Source: an uncultured Opitutia bacterium (lineage in GTDB: Bacteria; Verrucomicrobiota; Verrucomicrobiia; Opitutales; Opitutaceae). Taken from it: a DNA stretch of 33,260 nucleotides. A program made the translations under genes and the position numbers. The stretch covers positions 1 to 33,260 of the forward strand of contig CAJAYO010000090.1 of NCBI GenBank assembly GCA_903948415.1. The letters are read 5' to 3'. Of this stretch, positions 17,486 to 25,833 are shown piece after piece. Position 1 is the stretch's first letter. Each line of letters opens with the position of its first letter. The notes beneath the pieces are model-generated. The model ran no database searches. It had not been told where the DNA came from and saw nothing but the letters and a program-made list of their open reading frames with translations.

Positions 17486-18319
17486 TCAGAGGTGCGGGCG
17501 CAGGGCGCCGTAGGCCGCGAGCTGCGTCCCGGAGAGCGCGCTCGCCGCGCCGATGGCGGGATGCGCCGCGCAGAACGCGGCGATGTCCGCTTCGGGCAAA
17601 ACGAAGAACGCGGTGGAGAGCGCGTCGGAGAGTGCGGCGGTCGGGGCGAGGGCCCAGGCGCGGGTGGTGCGCGGGGCGGGTGCGCCGGTGCGCGGGTCGA
17701 TCAGGTGCGCGCCCTGCACCGCGATGCCGGAGCCGCTGAGCGCGACCTGGCTGAGCGAGAGCAGCCGGTGCGTCGCGTCCTCGCCCAGGCCGACGGGCCA
17801 GCCGGAGTGGCCGGAGGGGGGCGCGAGGGCGAGGGCGGTGCTGCCGCCGCTCTGGAGGCACGCGGTCGTGACGGACCATTCGGCGAGTTGCGCGGCCATC
17901 CGGTCGAGGGCATAGCCCTTGCCGACGGCACCGAGGTCGAGGTGCAGACGCGCAGCGTGCGAAGTCAACGTATGGGACGCGGGGTCGAGAGTGAACAGCG
18001 GGGCGTCGGCGGGCTGGTCCGGCGCGCGGACCGACGCGTAGGCGGCGTCGAAGGCGCGGTGCGTGGCGAGGGAGACGTCGGCGGCGATGAGCAGGCATTG
18101 GAGGGCATCGTCGCCGATTGCCATCGTCTCGCCGGGGGCGAGGCGGTTGGCGCGGGCGATGTCGCTCGATTCCACGTAGCGGCTGAGTTCGCTTTCGAGC
18201 CGGTCGAGTTCACGGAAGGCGGCGGCAGCGGCCTGGCGGGCGTAGTCGGTCGGGTGGTCTGCGATGACGAGGGCGAAGGTGGTGGCCATCGCCTCGTGGT
18301 GGAATTCGGGCCAGGTCAT
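17486..18319 (-). CDS. apbE: FAD:protein FMN transferase (ApbE family)
   Basis: MTWPEFHHEAMATTFALVIAD...LDRLESELSRYVESSDIARANRL...LDLGAVGKGYALDRMA...LQSGGSTALAL...HLIDPRTGAPAP. Start overlaps the upstream GT2 stop by ATGA (18316-18319). Confidence 0.9.
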   Translation of the reverse strand: MTWPEFHHEAMATTFALVIADHPTDYARQAAAAAFRELDRLESELSRYVESSDIARANRLAPGETMAIGDDALQCLLIAADVSLATHRAFDAAYASVRAPDQPADAPLFTLDPASHTLTSHAARLHLDLGAVGKGYALDRMAAQLAEWSVTTACLQSGGSTALALAPPSGHSGWPVGLGEDATHRLLSLSQVALSGSGIAVQGAHLIDPRTGAPAPRTTRAWALAPTAALSDALSTAFFVLPEADIAAFCAAHPAIGAASALSGTQLAAYGALRPHL

Positions 18320-19017
18320 CGGCGTTGGTTGAGATGGCGGCGCAGGCGCAACATGGCGAGGGCGGGGCGCCACCAGAGTTGGCGGAGGCCGTATTTGGCC
18401 TCGCCGCGCGTGCGCGGGTGGTGGCGCACGCGGAATTCGCCGAGGCGAAAACCGGCGGCGACGACGATCGCGGGCAGGAAGGACTGGAGGAGCTCGAAGG
18501 GAAAGAGGCAGGCGACGACCTCGCGGCGCATCGCCCGGAGCTGGCAGCCACTATCATGGAGGCGGTCGCCGAGGAAGCGGCCGCGCACGATGTTCGCGAG
18601 GCGGGACATGCGCCGACGCAGCCAGGAATCGTTGCGCTCGTGGCGCCAGCCGCAGGCGACGTCGAGGGTGCCCGCCTCGACGGGGGCGATCAGCAGCGGG
18701 AGGTCGCGCGGGTCGTTCTGGCCGTCGCCGTCCATGGCGAGGAGGATTTCGCCGCGGGCGGCGCGGAGGCCGTCGAGGAGCGCGGTGGCCTGGCCGAGGT
18801 TGCGCGGCTGGTGGAGCGCGCGACAGTGCGGCCAGCGGGCGAGGCAGGCGGCGATTTCGTCGGCCGTCGCGTCGGTGCTGCCGTCGTTGACGAGGATGAT
18901 TTCGTAGTCGCGGTGGAGGGTGTCGAGCACGGCGACGGCGGTGCCGATGAGGGGAAGGATATTGCCGGCTTCGTTGTAGAACGGGACGACGAGCGAGTAG
19001 TGCGGGGGTGGCGTCAT
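18316..19017 (-). CDS. glycosyltransferase family 2 protein (dolichyl-phosphate mannosyltransferase-like)
   Basis: YSLVVPFYNEAGNILPLIGTAVAVLDTLHRDYEIILVNDGSTDATADEI...NLGQATALLDGLRAARGEILLAMDGDGQNDP. ATG at 19017, ATGA overlaps at both ends. Confidence 0.93.
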   Translation of the reverse strand: MTPPPHYSLVVPFYNEAGNILPLIGTAVAVLDTLHRDYEIILVNDGSTDATADEIAACLARWPHCRALHQPRNLGQATALLDGLRAARGEILLAMDGDGQNDPRDLPLLIAPVEAGTLDVACGWRHERNDSWLRRRMSRLANIVRGRFLGDRLHDSGCQLRAMRREVVACLFPFELLQSFLPAIVVAAGFRLGEFRVRHHPRTRGEAKYGLRQLWWRPALAMLRLRRHLNQRR

Positions 19018-20468
19018 GGCAAAGCGGAGACGGGCGTGAAGACGACGCAGAGGAAGCCGGGGCGGAGGCCGAGGTAGGATTCGTGGTAGTCGCCGCGAAG
19101 GCCAGCGCGCACCGCGACGGCCTGGGTGGCGGACGCGATGACGAGGGCGCCGTCGCAGGCGGCGGGGGGCGCGGGCCAATAGCCGACGGAGGCCGCGGGG
19201 ACGGTGCGCAGATACCAAGGGATGGGCCAGTATTCCTCGCTGATTACGCGGATGATGCCGGCGGGCTGGCGGGCGAGGGCCGCTTCGGCGAGTTCGCGGA
19301 GTTTGCGGACGTCGGGCGAGCTGTGGACGTAGGCGAACGGGTTGCGGGCGTCGGCGGGGCGGAGAAACACCGCGAGGTTGGTCTGGGTGAGTTGGAGGGC
19401 GAGGGCGCCGCCGGCGACGGCGAGCGCAAGTCCACGCGAGGGCAGGGCGGCGAGGGCCCCGGCGGCGAGGAGGGCGAAGCCCGGGACCAGATGGACGGCG
19501 TGCCACGGCGTTTTGTAGGGCGGGAGCGAGAGCGCGACGACGAGGAGGAACGTAGCGAGTGCCGCCCAGCGGAGAAATTTTTGGCGGGAGGCCAACGCGA
19601 CGATCGCGCCGGCGAGGGCGAGCAGGGAGAACGCGAGCTGTTGCCAGAGCAGGCCGCCTGCGCGGTGCCAGCCAAAGAGGCTCAGATAATACCAGAAGGG
19701 TTTCTCGTGGCCGCTGGCGCCTGTGGTAGCGCGGCCGGAGGCGTGGGTGTAAGTTGCGACGGCGTCGCGGATGCCGGAAAGGTGCGTGCCGAATGACGAG
19801 TAGAACAGGGCGGCGACGAGGACGGCCGCGGTGAAGGCCAGGGTGAGGTCGCGGGCGAGTCGGGGCGTCACGGGCCGCGCGCGGTGGACCAGCAGGAGAG
19901 CCACGAGCGCGGCAGCGGCGAAGAGCGGCGCGCTGGCTTTCGTGGCCTGCATGAGTCCGGCGCAGGCGCCGGCGGCCACGACCCAGGCCGTGCGGCCGGT
20001 GACCCACCAGCGGCGCCCGCAGACGAGCAGGGCGAGGGTGAAGGTGACGAGGAGGGTTTCCTGAATGAAATAGCGGCTGTAGTAAACGGACGCCGGGGCC
20101 ACGGCCATGAGCGCGGCGGCGGCGAGCGCAGGCCCACGGCCGAGGGGCGCGGCCAGCGCCAAGAGCAGCAGGACGCCGAGGGTGCCGGCGACCGCAGGGA
20201 CGAGGCGCACGGTGGTTTCCGTCAGCGCAGCGAGCGTGGTTTCGCCGCGGAGCCAGGCGACGGGCAGGGCGAAGAAGTAGAGGGTGGGGCCGTGGTGGTC
20301 TCGGGGATCGAATGCGTAGCGGCCGTGTTCGAGGAGTTCGCCGAGTTTCACGGCCTGGTTCGCCTCGTCGGCGTGCATGGGCCGGCGCGCGAGGTCGTGG
20401 GTCCGCAGCCACAGCGCGGCCAGCGCGACGAATGCGATCGGCAGCCAGCGACTCAAGGGGGCGAACAT
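19014..20468 (-). CDS. multi-TM glycosyltransferase family 39-like protein (resembles the TIGR03663 family)
   Basis: WLRTHDLARRPMHADEANQAVKLGELLEHGRYAFDPRDHHGPTLYFFALPVAWL...YYSRYFIQETLLVTFTLALLVCGRRWW, many TM segments. Confidence 0.82.
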   Translation of the reverse strand: MFAPLSRWLPIAFVALAALWLRTHDLARRPMHADEANQAVKLGELLEHGRYAFDPRDHHGPTLYFFALPVAWLRGETTLAALTETTVRLVPAVAGTLGVLLLLALAAPLGRGPALAAAALMAVAPASVYYSRYFIQETLLVTFTLALLVCGRRWWVTGRTAWVVAAGACAGLMQATKASAPLFAAAALVALLLVHRARPVTPRLARDLTLAFTAAVLVAALFYSSFGTHLSGIRDAVATYTHASGRATTGASGHEKPFWYYLSLFGWHRAGGLLWQQLAFSLLALAGAIVALASRQKFLRWAALATFLLVVALSLPPYKTPWHAVHLVPGFALLAAGALAALPSRGLALAVAGGALALQLTQTNLAVFLRPADARNPFAYVHSSPDVRKLRELAEAALARQPAGIIRVISEEYWPIPWYLRTVPAASVGYWPAPPAACDGALVIASATQAVAVRAGLRGDYHESYLGLRPGFLCVVFTPVSALP

Positions 20469-20500
20469 AAGCGGCAGTTAGACGTCCGTGGGGTCCGGGC

Positions 20501-20531
20501 ACAAGAAAGGGCGGACAAATCGTCCGCCCTT
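20501..20531 (-). terminator. intrinsic terminator downstream of the discoidin-like gene
   Basis: AAGGGCGGAC (20507-20516) / GTCCGCCCTT (20522-20531) perfect 10-bp stem, 5-nt loop; minus-strand reading continues TTTCTTG. Confidence 0.75.
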
Positions 20532-20558
20532 GCTGGTGCTGCGAAACGGTGCGGCGGA

Positions 20559-21221
20559 TTACTTCGCGATCGTACCGTGAACCTCGACTTCGCAGTAGTG
20601 GTTCAGTTCGTCGGAGGTGTTGCCGTTGCTGTAGAGGCGGACGTAGCGGCCGGCGGCGCCCTTTGCGTCGAAGAGGCGGCCTTCGAAGTTCTCGATGTAG
20701 GCGAGGTCCTTGCCCTTGCCGAGTTTCGAGGAGTTGTCGTCGTCGTTGTTGTAAACCGTGGTGACGCCGGTCTTGAAATCCTTGTCATTTGAAACCTGCA
20801 CGACGACGTCGTGATAGACGCGCGCCTGGGAGTGGAAGTGCCAGACGGCAATGGCCGCGACCTTGGCGGAGGCGCCGAGATCGATCTGCACCCATTGCGG
20901 CGTGGGCCCGAGCTCCACGTAGGTGCCGTCGGTGCCGGACTTGTCTCCGTCGGTCAGGAAGGCGAGTTCGCCGATGACGGGCAGCGAGTCGCTGCTGGTG
21001 ACGGTCTTGCCCTTGGACAGGTTGACCGTGCCGGCGGGGACCATGAGGTCGGGGCGTTTGCCGGTGCGGGGTTTTTCGAGGTTGGGGAGCGAGATCGGCC
21101 GGGGCGTGCCGGCGAAGAGCGGCTTGGGCAGCTCGAGTTTCAGCGGAACTTGGTCCGCGGCTTGGACGGCGCTCGTGAGCGCAACGAGGGAGAGGAGGAG
21201 GGAGAGACGGGAACGTTTCAT
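20559..21221 (-). CDS. secreted discoidin (F5/8 type C)-like domain protein
   Basis: Signal peptide MKRSRLSLLLSLVALTSAVQAADQ; VNLSKGKTVTSSDSLPVIGELAFLTDGDKSGTDGTYVELGPTPQWVQIDLGASAKVAAIAVWH...GRYVRLYSNGNTSDELNHYCEVEVHG. Confidence 0.8.
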   Translation of the reverse strand: MKRSRLSLLLSLVALTSAVQAADQVPLKLELPKPLFAGTPRPISLPNLEKPRTGKRPDLMVPAGTVNLSKGKTVTSSDSLPVIGELAFLTDGDKSGTDGTYVELGPTPQWVQIDLGASAKVAAIAVWHFHSQARVYHDVVVQVSNDKDFKTGVTTVYNNDDDNSSKLGKGKDLAYIENFEGRLFDAKGAAGRYVRLYSNGNTSDELNHYCEVEVHGTIAK

Positions 21222-21250
21222 GGAAGGGAGCGGTGGGGGAGGTGACGGGA

Positions 21251-22636
21251 TCAGGCGATGAAATCGCCCGGCGCGAAGGTCAGGGTCTTTTGGGCGGCGA
21301 CGGCTTCGTTGATTTTGAGGATGGTGATGGCGCTGGCAAAGGCGGCTTCGCCGGAGCAGTTGAGCGGCGTGCCCTTGCGGACCGCATCGAAGAAGTTTTC
21401 GAGGTGGGGCTGGTGAATGGCCTTGTCGAGCGTGACGGGAATGTCCCACGCGGAAAGGGCGGCGGTTTCGCGAACGTCGACGGTGGTCTTCGAGGGGCCG
21501 CCGAGTTTTTTCACGCCGACTTTTTCCCAGGGTTTGACCGCCGGGGGTGCGCCTTCGCCGGAGAGCGGCGCGGCCACGACGCCCTTGGCGGCCCACTCGT
21601 CCCACTCGGGGGCGCGGGCTTCGCGGTAGAGCTTGGTCGCTCGCGGATTTTCGGAAATCTTCAACGCGCCCTCGTCGCCCATGAAATACTCATGGTAGCC
21701 GCCGCCGGCGCTGGTGGTGGTGAGGACGTTGTAGGTCGCGCGGACGATGCCTTCCTTCGTCTCATACTCGAAGATGGCGATCGCGTTGTCATACCACTCG
21801 TGGGTTTTGTAGTAGTCGACGCCGCCGCTGGCCATGCAGGAGCGGGGATTGACGCCGAGCATCCAGTTGTAGATGTCGATCTGGTGGGCGCCGAGGTCGG
21901 ACATGGGGCCGCCGGCATAGCGCTTAAACCAGCGCCAATTGCGGAACTCGTGCATGTTGGCGTAGCCGTATTCGGCGAGCTTGGCCTCCGAGAGGCCCTT
22001 GCCGGCGGGAAAGCCGAGGTCGGCGGAAACGGCGCGGTGCCATTCGCCGGTGATGTTGGTGACGCGGCCGAGGAGCCGGTTGCCGGTGACGATTTTGTCC
22101 TTCGCGTGGATGTAACGCGGATTGCTGCGGCGCTGGTGGCCGAGCTGGAGGAGTTTTTTCGTTTCGCGGGCGGCAACGACCATCGAGCGGGCGCCCTCGA
22201 TGGTGTTGGACATGAGTTTCTCGCAGTAAACGTGCTTGCCGGCCTTGAGCGCGGCGACGGTGTGCTCGGCGTGCTTGAAATCGGGCGTCGCGATGATCAC
22301 GGCGTCGATATCCTTCACGGTGGAGAGCAACTCGCGATAGTCCTCGAAGGGTTTCGGGTCGTGGCCGAATTTCTTCAGGATATTCTCCGCGTAGTTGCGG
22401 TTGATCGGCCAGATGTCGCAGACCGCTTTGAAGCGGACGCCCGGGATCTTCAGGGCGGCGTTGATGAGGATCCGGCCCTGTTCACCGCAGCCGATGACGG
22501 CCACGTTGACTTGATCGGAACCCGTGGCGTCGGCGCCGCGGGCGATGTAGGGAGCCGCCGCGATGAAGGCGCCGAGCTTGGCGCTCGTGCTGAGAAAATC
22601 GCGACGGGTGAGGGAAGAGGAAAGGGTGTCGGACAT
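21251..22636 (-). CDS. Gfo/Idh/MocA family oxidoreductase with Tat-type signal
   Basis: LTRRDFLSTSAKLGAFIAAAPYIARG; NVAVIGCGEQGRILINAALKIPGVRFKAVCDI; DAVIIATPDFKHAEHTVAALKAGKHVYCEKLMS. Confidence 0.92.
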   Translation of the reverse strand: MSDTLSSSLTRRDFLSTSAKLGAFIAAAPYIARGADATGSDQVNVAVIGCGEQGRILINAALKIPGVRFKAVCDIWPINRNYAENILKKFGHDPKPFEDYRELLSTVKDIDAVIIATPDFKHAEHTVAALKAGKHVYCEKLMSNTIEGARSMVVAARETKKLLQLGHQRRSNPRYIHAKDKIVTGNRLLGRVTNITGEWHRAVSADLGFPAGKGLSEAKLAEYGYANMHEFRNWRWFKRYAGGPMSDLGAHQIDIYNWMLGVNPRSCMASGGVDYYKTHEWYDNAIAIFEYETKEGIVRATYNVLTTTSAGGGYHEYFMGDEGALKISENPRATKLYREARAPEWDEWAAKGVVAAPLSGEGAPPAVKPWEKVGVKKLGGPSKTTVDVRETAALSAWDIPVTLDKAIHQPHLENFFDAVRKGTPLNCSGEAAFASAITILKINEAVAAQKTLTFAPGDFIA

Positions 22637-22668
22637 GGCGGGTCGGGGGCGTTGTGGGCCGGGCCCGG

Positions 22669-23118
22669 TTAGTCGCGCACCAAGGCGAAACGGTTGTATT
22701 GGGCGAGGAGGAGACCGCCGACGACGAGAACGACGTGCATTCCGAGCCAAGCCACGCCTTCGCCTTCCTGGACGACCATCAGCCCGAAGGAGAGGGCGAC
22801 GTAGAGGAGGCCGTGCGCGAGGAGCGTGAGACGGGTCTTGATCCCGAGGAGCAGCGTGACGCCGATCACGATGAGGACATAGCCGATGCTCATGGCGAAG
22901 AGTTTCGTGGCCCACAACGGCAGGAAGGATGCCCCCGTGATGCCCGCGGCCATGCGCCCCATGTTCTCGTAGTACGCCTGGAAGGAATAGGCGCCGGACT
23001 TCTCGAATTTTTCGAGGCCCGCGAAAAGCGCGCGGAGGCCGAGCCACAGGCGGATAATGAGAAACGCGTAGGAGTACTCGGAACGCGTGGCAGGGGAGGA
23101 GGAGGAGGTTTCGCTCAT
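22669..23118 (-). CDS. DoxX-family / quinol oxidase subunit-like membrane protein
   Basis: Four hydrophobic segments; YAFLIIRLWLGLRALFAGLEKFEKSG...LPLWATKLFAMSIGYVLIVIGVTLLLGIKTRLTLLAHGLLYVALSFGLMV. ATG at 23118. Confidence 0.75.
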   Translation of the reverse strand: MSETSSSSPATRSEYSYAFLIIRLWLGLRALFAGLEKFEKSGAYSFQAYYENMGRMAAGITGASFLPLWATKLFAMSIGYVLIVIGVTLLLGIKTRLTLLAHGLLYVALSFGLMVVQEGEGVAWLGMHVVLVVGGLLLAQYNRFALVRD

Positions 23119-23427
23119 GTTATTTTTGGTTGGGAGGAGAAAAAAGGGGAGTCGCGGAGGCGGGAAGGGGGCGGGGTGGGGCGGCAATGATCGGCGGGGT
23201 CGAGGGGACAGGCGCGGCTAATTCGTAGAGGGTGGAGTCGGTGGAGGTCGAGCCAGAGTTGCGAACAGACGGCGAGACTTTGGGGCGCGTTTCGCGACGA
23301 CAACGTTTTTCTGCAAAGGAGTAGAAGTTGAGCGGAGCGCGATAAGCCCGCCGCGCGGGCGACGCGGGCGCAGGTCGCCGGGTGCGGCGATCCGCCGGCC
23401 GACCGCGGCGAACCGCGAGGGACCGGT

Positions 23428-23523
23428 GGCGGACGCGCGGTTGAGGCGGACGCGCGGTGGCCGTCCGCGCGAGGAGCCGGCGGGCGGGGCGCGCGAAGCG
23501 GGCGGTGGGTGGGGCGGACGCGC
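23428..23523 (+). repeat. short dispersed repeats GGCGGACGCGC
   Basis: GGCGGACGCGCGGT at 23428-23441 and 23445-23458; GGCGGACGCGC at 23513-23523; related inverted CCGTCCGCGCG at 23461-23471. Confidence 0.5.
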
Positions 23524-23661
23524 ATGCATTTTCGAACGCGGCGGCGCGTGGATTTCGGGCCGCGCGGATGCGGTTCCGCCGGTTTTTTCGCGCTTTTTTC
23601 GACCGCCGAAAAATTGCGCATAAGTTGTGAGCAAAAACCCGAATTCCCAGAGGTAAATCGC

Positions 23662-23703
23662 TTGACGTGGGGTCGGAATGGGAGGAAATGTTTAGAAATG
23701 GGA
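23662..23703 (+). promoter_or_regulatory. candidate MraZ operator
   Basis: TGGGG (23668), TGGGA (23679), TGTTT (23689, degenerate) and TGGGA (23699) recur every 10-11 bp directly upstream of mraZ; a TTGACG -35-like hexamer lies at 23662-23667. Confidence 0.5.
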
Positions 23704-23724
23704 CCCAGAGTGTCCCGCCCACCC

Positions 23725-24198
23725 ATGTCGCAGTCCAACCAACCGAGTTATACGAGTCATTTTAAGCACTCGTTGGACGACCGGAATCGCATCACGATTC
23801 CGTCGGCTTGGAGGTTCGCGCACGATGCGGACGATGTGCTGCTGGCCGTGCCGCAGAGCGGGAAAAACGGCAATTACATCTCGGTGCTGCCGCTGGCGGA
23901 GGCCGCGAAACTGCGCGCGAAGGTCGAGCAGGTCGCGTTGAGCGACGACGCGGGGCAGGATTTTATCGCGACGTATTTTTCCAAAACCCAGCAGCTGTGG
24001 TTCGACAAGGCCGGGCGCATTTCGCTGAACGCGGAGTTGCTCGCGCACGCCGGCATCGAGGGCGGCGACAAGAGCGGCGAGGCGATCCTCGTGGGCGGTT
24101 ACACCAAGTTCAACGTCTACAATCCGGCCTGCTGGTCGGAGACGCAGGCCAGTGCGGCGAAGGAAAAGGGCGAGACGATGCGCCGCCTCGGAATCTAA
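23725..24198 (+). CDS. mraZ: transcriptional regulator / division-cluster protein MraZ
   Basis: HFKHSLDDRNRITIPSAWRF...LWFDKAGRISLNAELLAHAGI...ILVGGYTKFNVYNPACW, first gene of the dcw cluster. Alternative start at 23698 is preceded by GGAGG. Confidence 0.92.
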   Translation: MSQSNQPSYTSHFKHSLDDRNRITIPSAWRFAHDADDVLLAVPQSGKNGNYISVLPLAEAAKLRAKVEQVALSDDAGQDFIATYFSKTQQLWFDKAGRISLNAELLAHAGIEGGDKSGEAILVGGYTKFNVYNPACWSETQASAAKEKGETMRRLGI

Positions 24199-24201
24199 CC
24201 C

Positions 24202-24453
24202 ATGCGCCGCTCAACCCCATTCAAACTCGCCCTCGCACCGAAGCCGGTGCGCAAGGCGACCACCGTCACTTCGATCATCGCCCCGTCGGTGGTCCGCGGC
24301 GTCCCGCGGTTGACCGAAAACCGCGTGCGCCCCGCCACGTCTGCTGCCACCCTGGTGACGTCGCGGGTGCGCGACGGGCTCGTCTTGCGCGTCGTCGGCC
24401 TGAAAAAATCCGCCCACGTGCGGAACCTCGCCCATGGCTCCGGCGCCCGGTGA
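24202..24453 (+). CDS. small, highly basic hypothetical protein between mraZ and rsmH
   Basis: 83 aa, starts 3 nt after the mraZ stop, strongly GC-biased third codon positions, very few acidic residues. Confidence 0.55.
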   Translation: MRRSTPFKLALAPKPVRKATTVTSIIAPSVVRGVPRLTENRVRPATSAATLVTSRVRDGLVLRVVGLKKSAHVRNLAHGSGAR

Positions 24454-24469
24454 TTGTTTTACCGCGACC

Positions 24470-25390
24470 ATGACCCCCGGTCACCAACCCGTGTTGCTGC
24501 GCGAGGTCCTGGCACTGCTCGCGCCCCGGGCGGGCGGACGCTATCTGGACTGCACGTTTGGCGGCGGCGGTCATACGCGGGCCCTCCTCGAAGCGGCCCC
24601 GGGCACCCGCGTTGTCGCGCTCGACCGGGATCCGGCGGCGGCGCCGCGGGCGGCCGCGCTGGCGGCGGAATTCGCCGGGCGCTTCGAACTCGTCGACCTC
24701 GACTTCGGTCTCCTGGCCGGTTTCGCGGCGGACGGATTTGACGGCATCCTCTTCGACTTTGGCGTTTCGTCGTTTCAACTCGACGAGACCGAGCGGGGTT
24801 TCTCGTTCCGCCATGACGCGCCGGCCGACATGCGGATGGATCCGCGCCACGGGGTCCCGGCGAGCCGGTGGTTGGAGACCGCGACGGAGGACATGGTGGT
24901 CCGCGCGATCCGCGATGGCGGGGAGGAGCCGAATTGGCGCCGCGTCGTCCGCGCGCTGATGGCCGCGCGCGGCACGGGAGCGCTCGCGCGCACCGCGTCG
25001 CTCGCCACCGTGATCGCCGACGCGATTCCGCCGCGCGACCGGCACGCGTCGAAGATTCACCCGGCCACCCGCTCGTTCCAAGGGCTCCGCATCGCCGTCA
25101 ACGACGAGCTGGGCGCCATCGAGCGCGCGCTGCCCGCGGCGTTTGCGAAACTCGCCGTCGGCGGGGTGCTCTGCGTGATCAGCTTCCATTCGCTGGAAGA
25201 CCGTCCCGTGAAGCAGTTTTTCCGCCGCATGTGCGGCCAGCCCGAGAGCGCCACCGACAGCCTCCCGCAGGATCTGCGGGTGAAACTCGCCGACCCGCTC
25301 ACGCGCAAGCCCACGACGCCCGGGGCCGATGAGATTGCCGTCAACCCCCGCAGCCGTTCCGCGAAGCTCCGTGCGCTCCGCAAGCTCTGA
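24470..25390 (+). CDS. rsmH: 16S rRNA (cytosine(1402)-N(4))-methyltransferase
   Basis: [88 protein letters not shown]. Alternative ATG at 24434 overlaps the previous ORF. Confidence 0.95.
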   Translation: MTPGHQPVLLREVLALLAPRAGGRYLDCTFGGGGHTRALLEAAPGTRVVALDRDPAAAPRAAALAAEFAGRFELVDLDFGLLAGFAADGFDGILFDFGVSSFQLDETERGFSFRHDAPADMRMDPRHGVPASRWLETATEDMVVRAIRDGGEEPNWRRVVRALMAARGTGALARTASLATVIADAIPPRDRHASKIHPATRSFQGLRIAVNDELGAIERALPAAFAKLAVGGVLCVISFHSLEDRPVKQFFRRMCGQPESATDSLPQDLRVKLADPLTRKPTTPGADEIAVNPRSRSAKLRALRKL

Positions 25391-25440
25391 GCCGCCGCCA
25401 CCCTTCCTCCTCCGCTTCAACCTCCAGCCCGCTCCGCCCG

Positions 25441-25830
25441 ATGCGTAAGAACGACTCCCATGCGTTTGTGAACCAGCTGCTCGTCTGCCTGCTTGTCAGC
25501 TTCGGCTTCGGCGGCTCCATCGGTCTCGGCACCGTGTGGATGCGCCACCAGATCACCGTCCTCGCGAAATCCAACCGGGCGCTCCAGGCCGGGATCGACG
25601 AGGTCAAGCGCCGCCATGACGCAACTGCGACCGTCGTCGAGTCCGAGCAGAGTCTCCCGGCCCTCACGCGCCGGAACACCGGTTGGCACCTCGGCCTCGC
25701 GCCCGCGACGGACGCGCAGGTGGTCCGCGTGACCGAGGATCCCGTCATGCGCCTCGCGCGCCGCCGCGACAGCAATCTTTTCAACGACGGCTTCGTGCCC
25801 GTCACCTTCCGGATCGCGCAGGGAAACTGA
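25441..25830 (+). CDS. FtsL-like small single-TM coiled-coil protein (positional assignment)
   Basis: 129 aa, one N-terminal TM followed by a helical region, located between rsmH and the class B PBP, where ftsL normally lies. Confidence 0.6.
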   Translation: MRKNDSHAFVNQLLVCLLVSFGFGGSIGLGTVWMRHQITVLAKSNRALQAGIDEVKRRHDATATVVESEQSLPALTRRNTGWHLGLAPATDAQVVRVTEDPVMRLARRRDSNLFNDGFVPVTFRIAQGN

Positions 25831-25833
25831 GCC

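Noticed and set aside
16086-18098. 670-aa minus-strand ORF
   Set aside because: Out of frame with the GltD-like and ApbE genes; Pro/Arg/Ser-rich composition.
23115-23738. Overlapping minus-strand ORFs of 207, 200 and 138 aa upstream of mraZ
   Set aside because: Three frames are open simultaneously with Arg/Pro-rich products, indicating base composition rather than coding.
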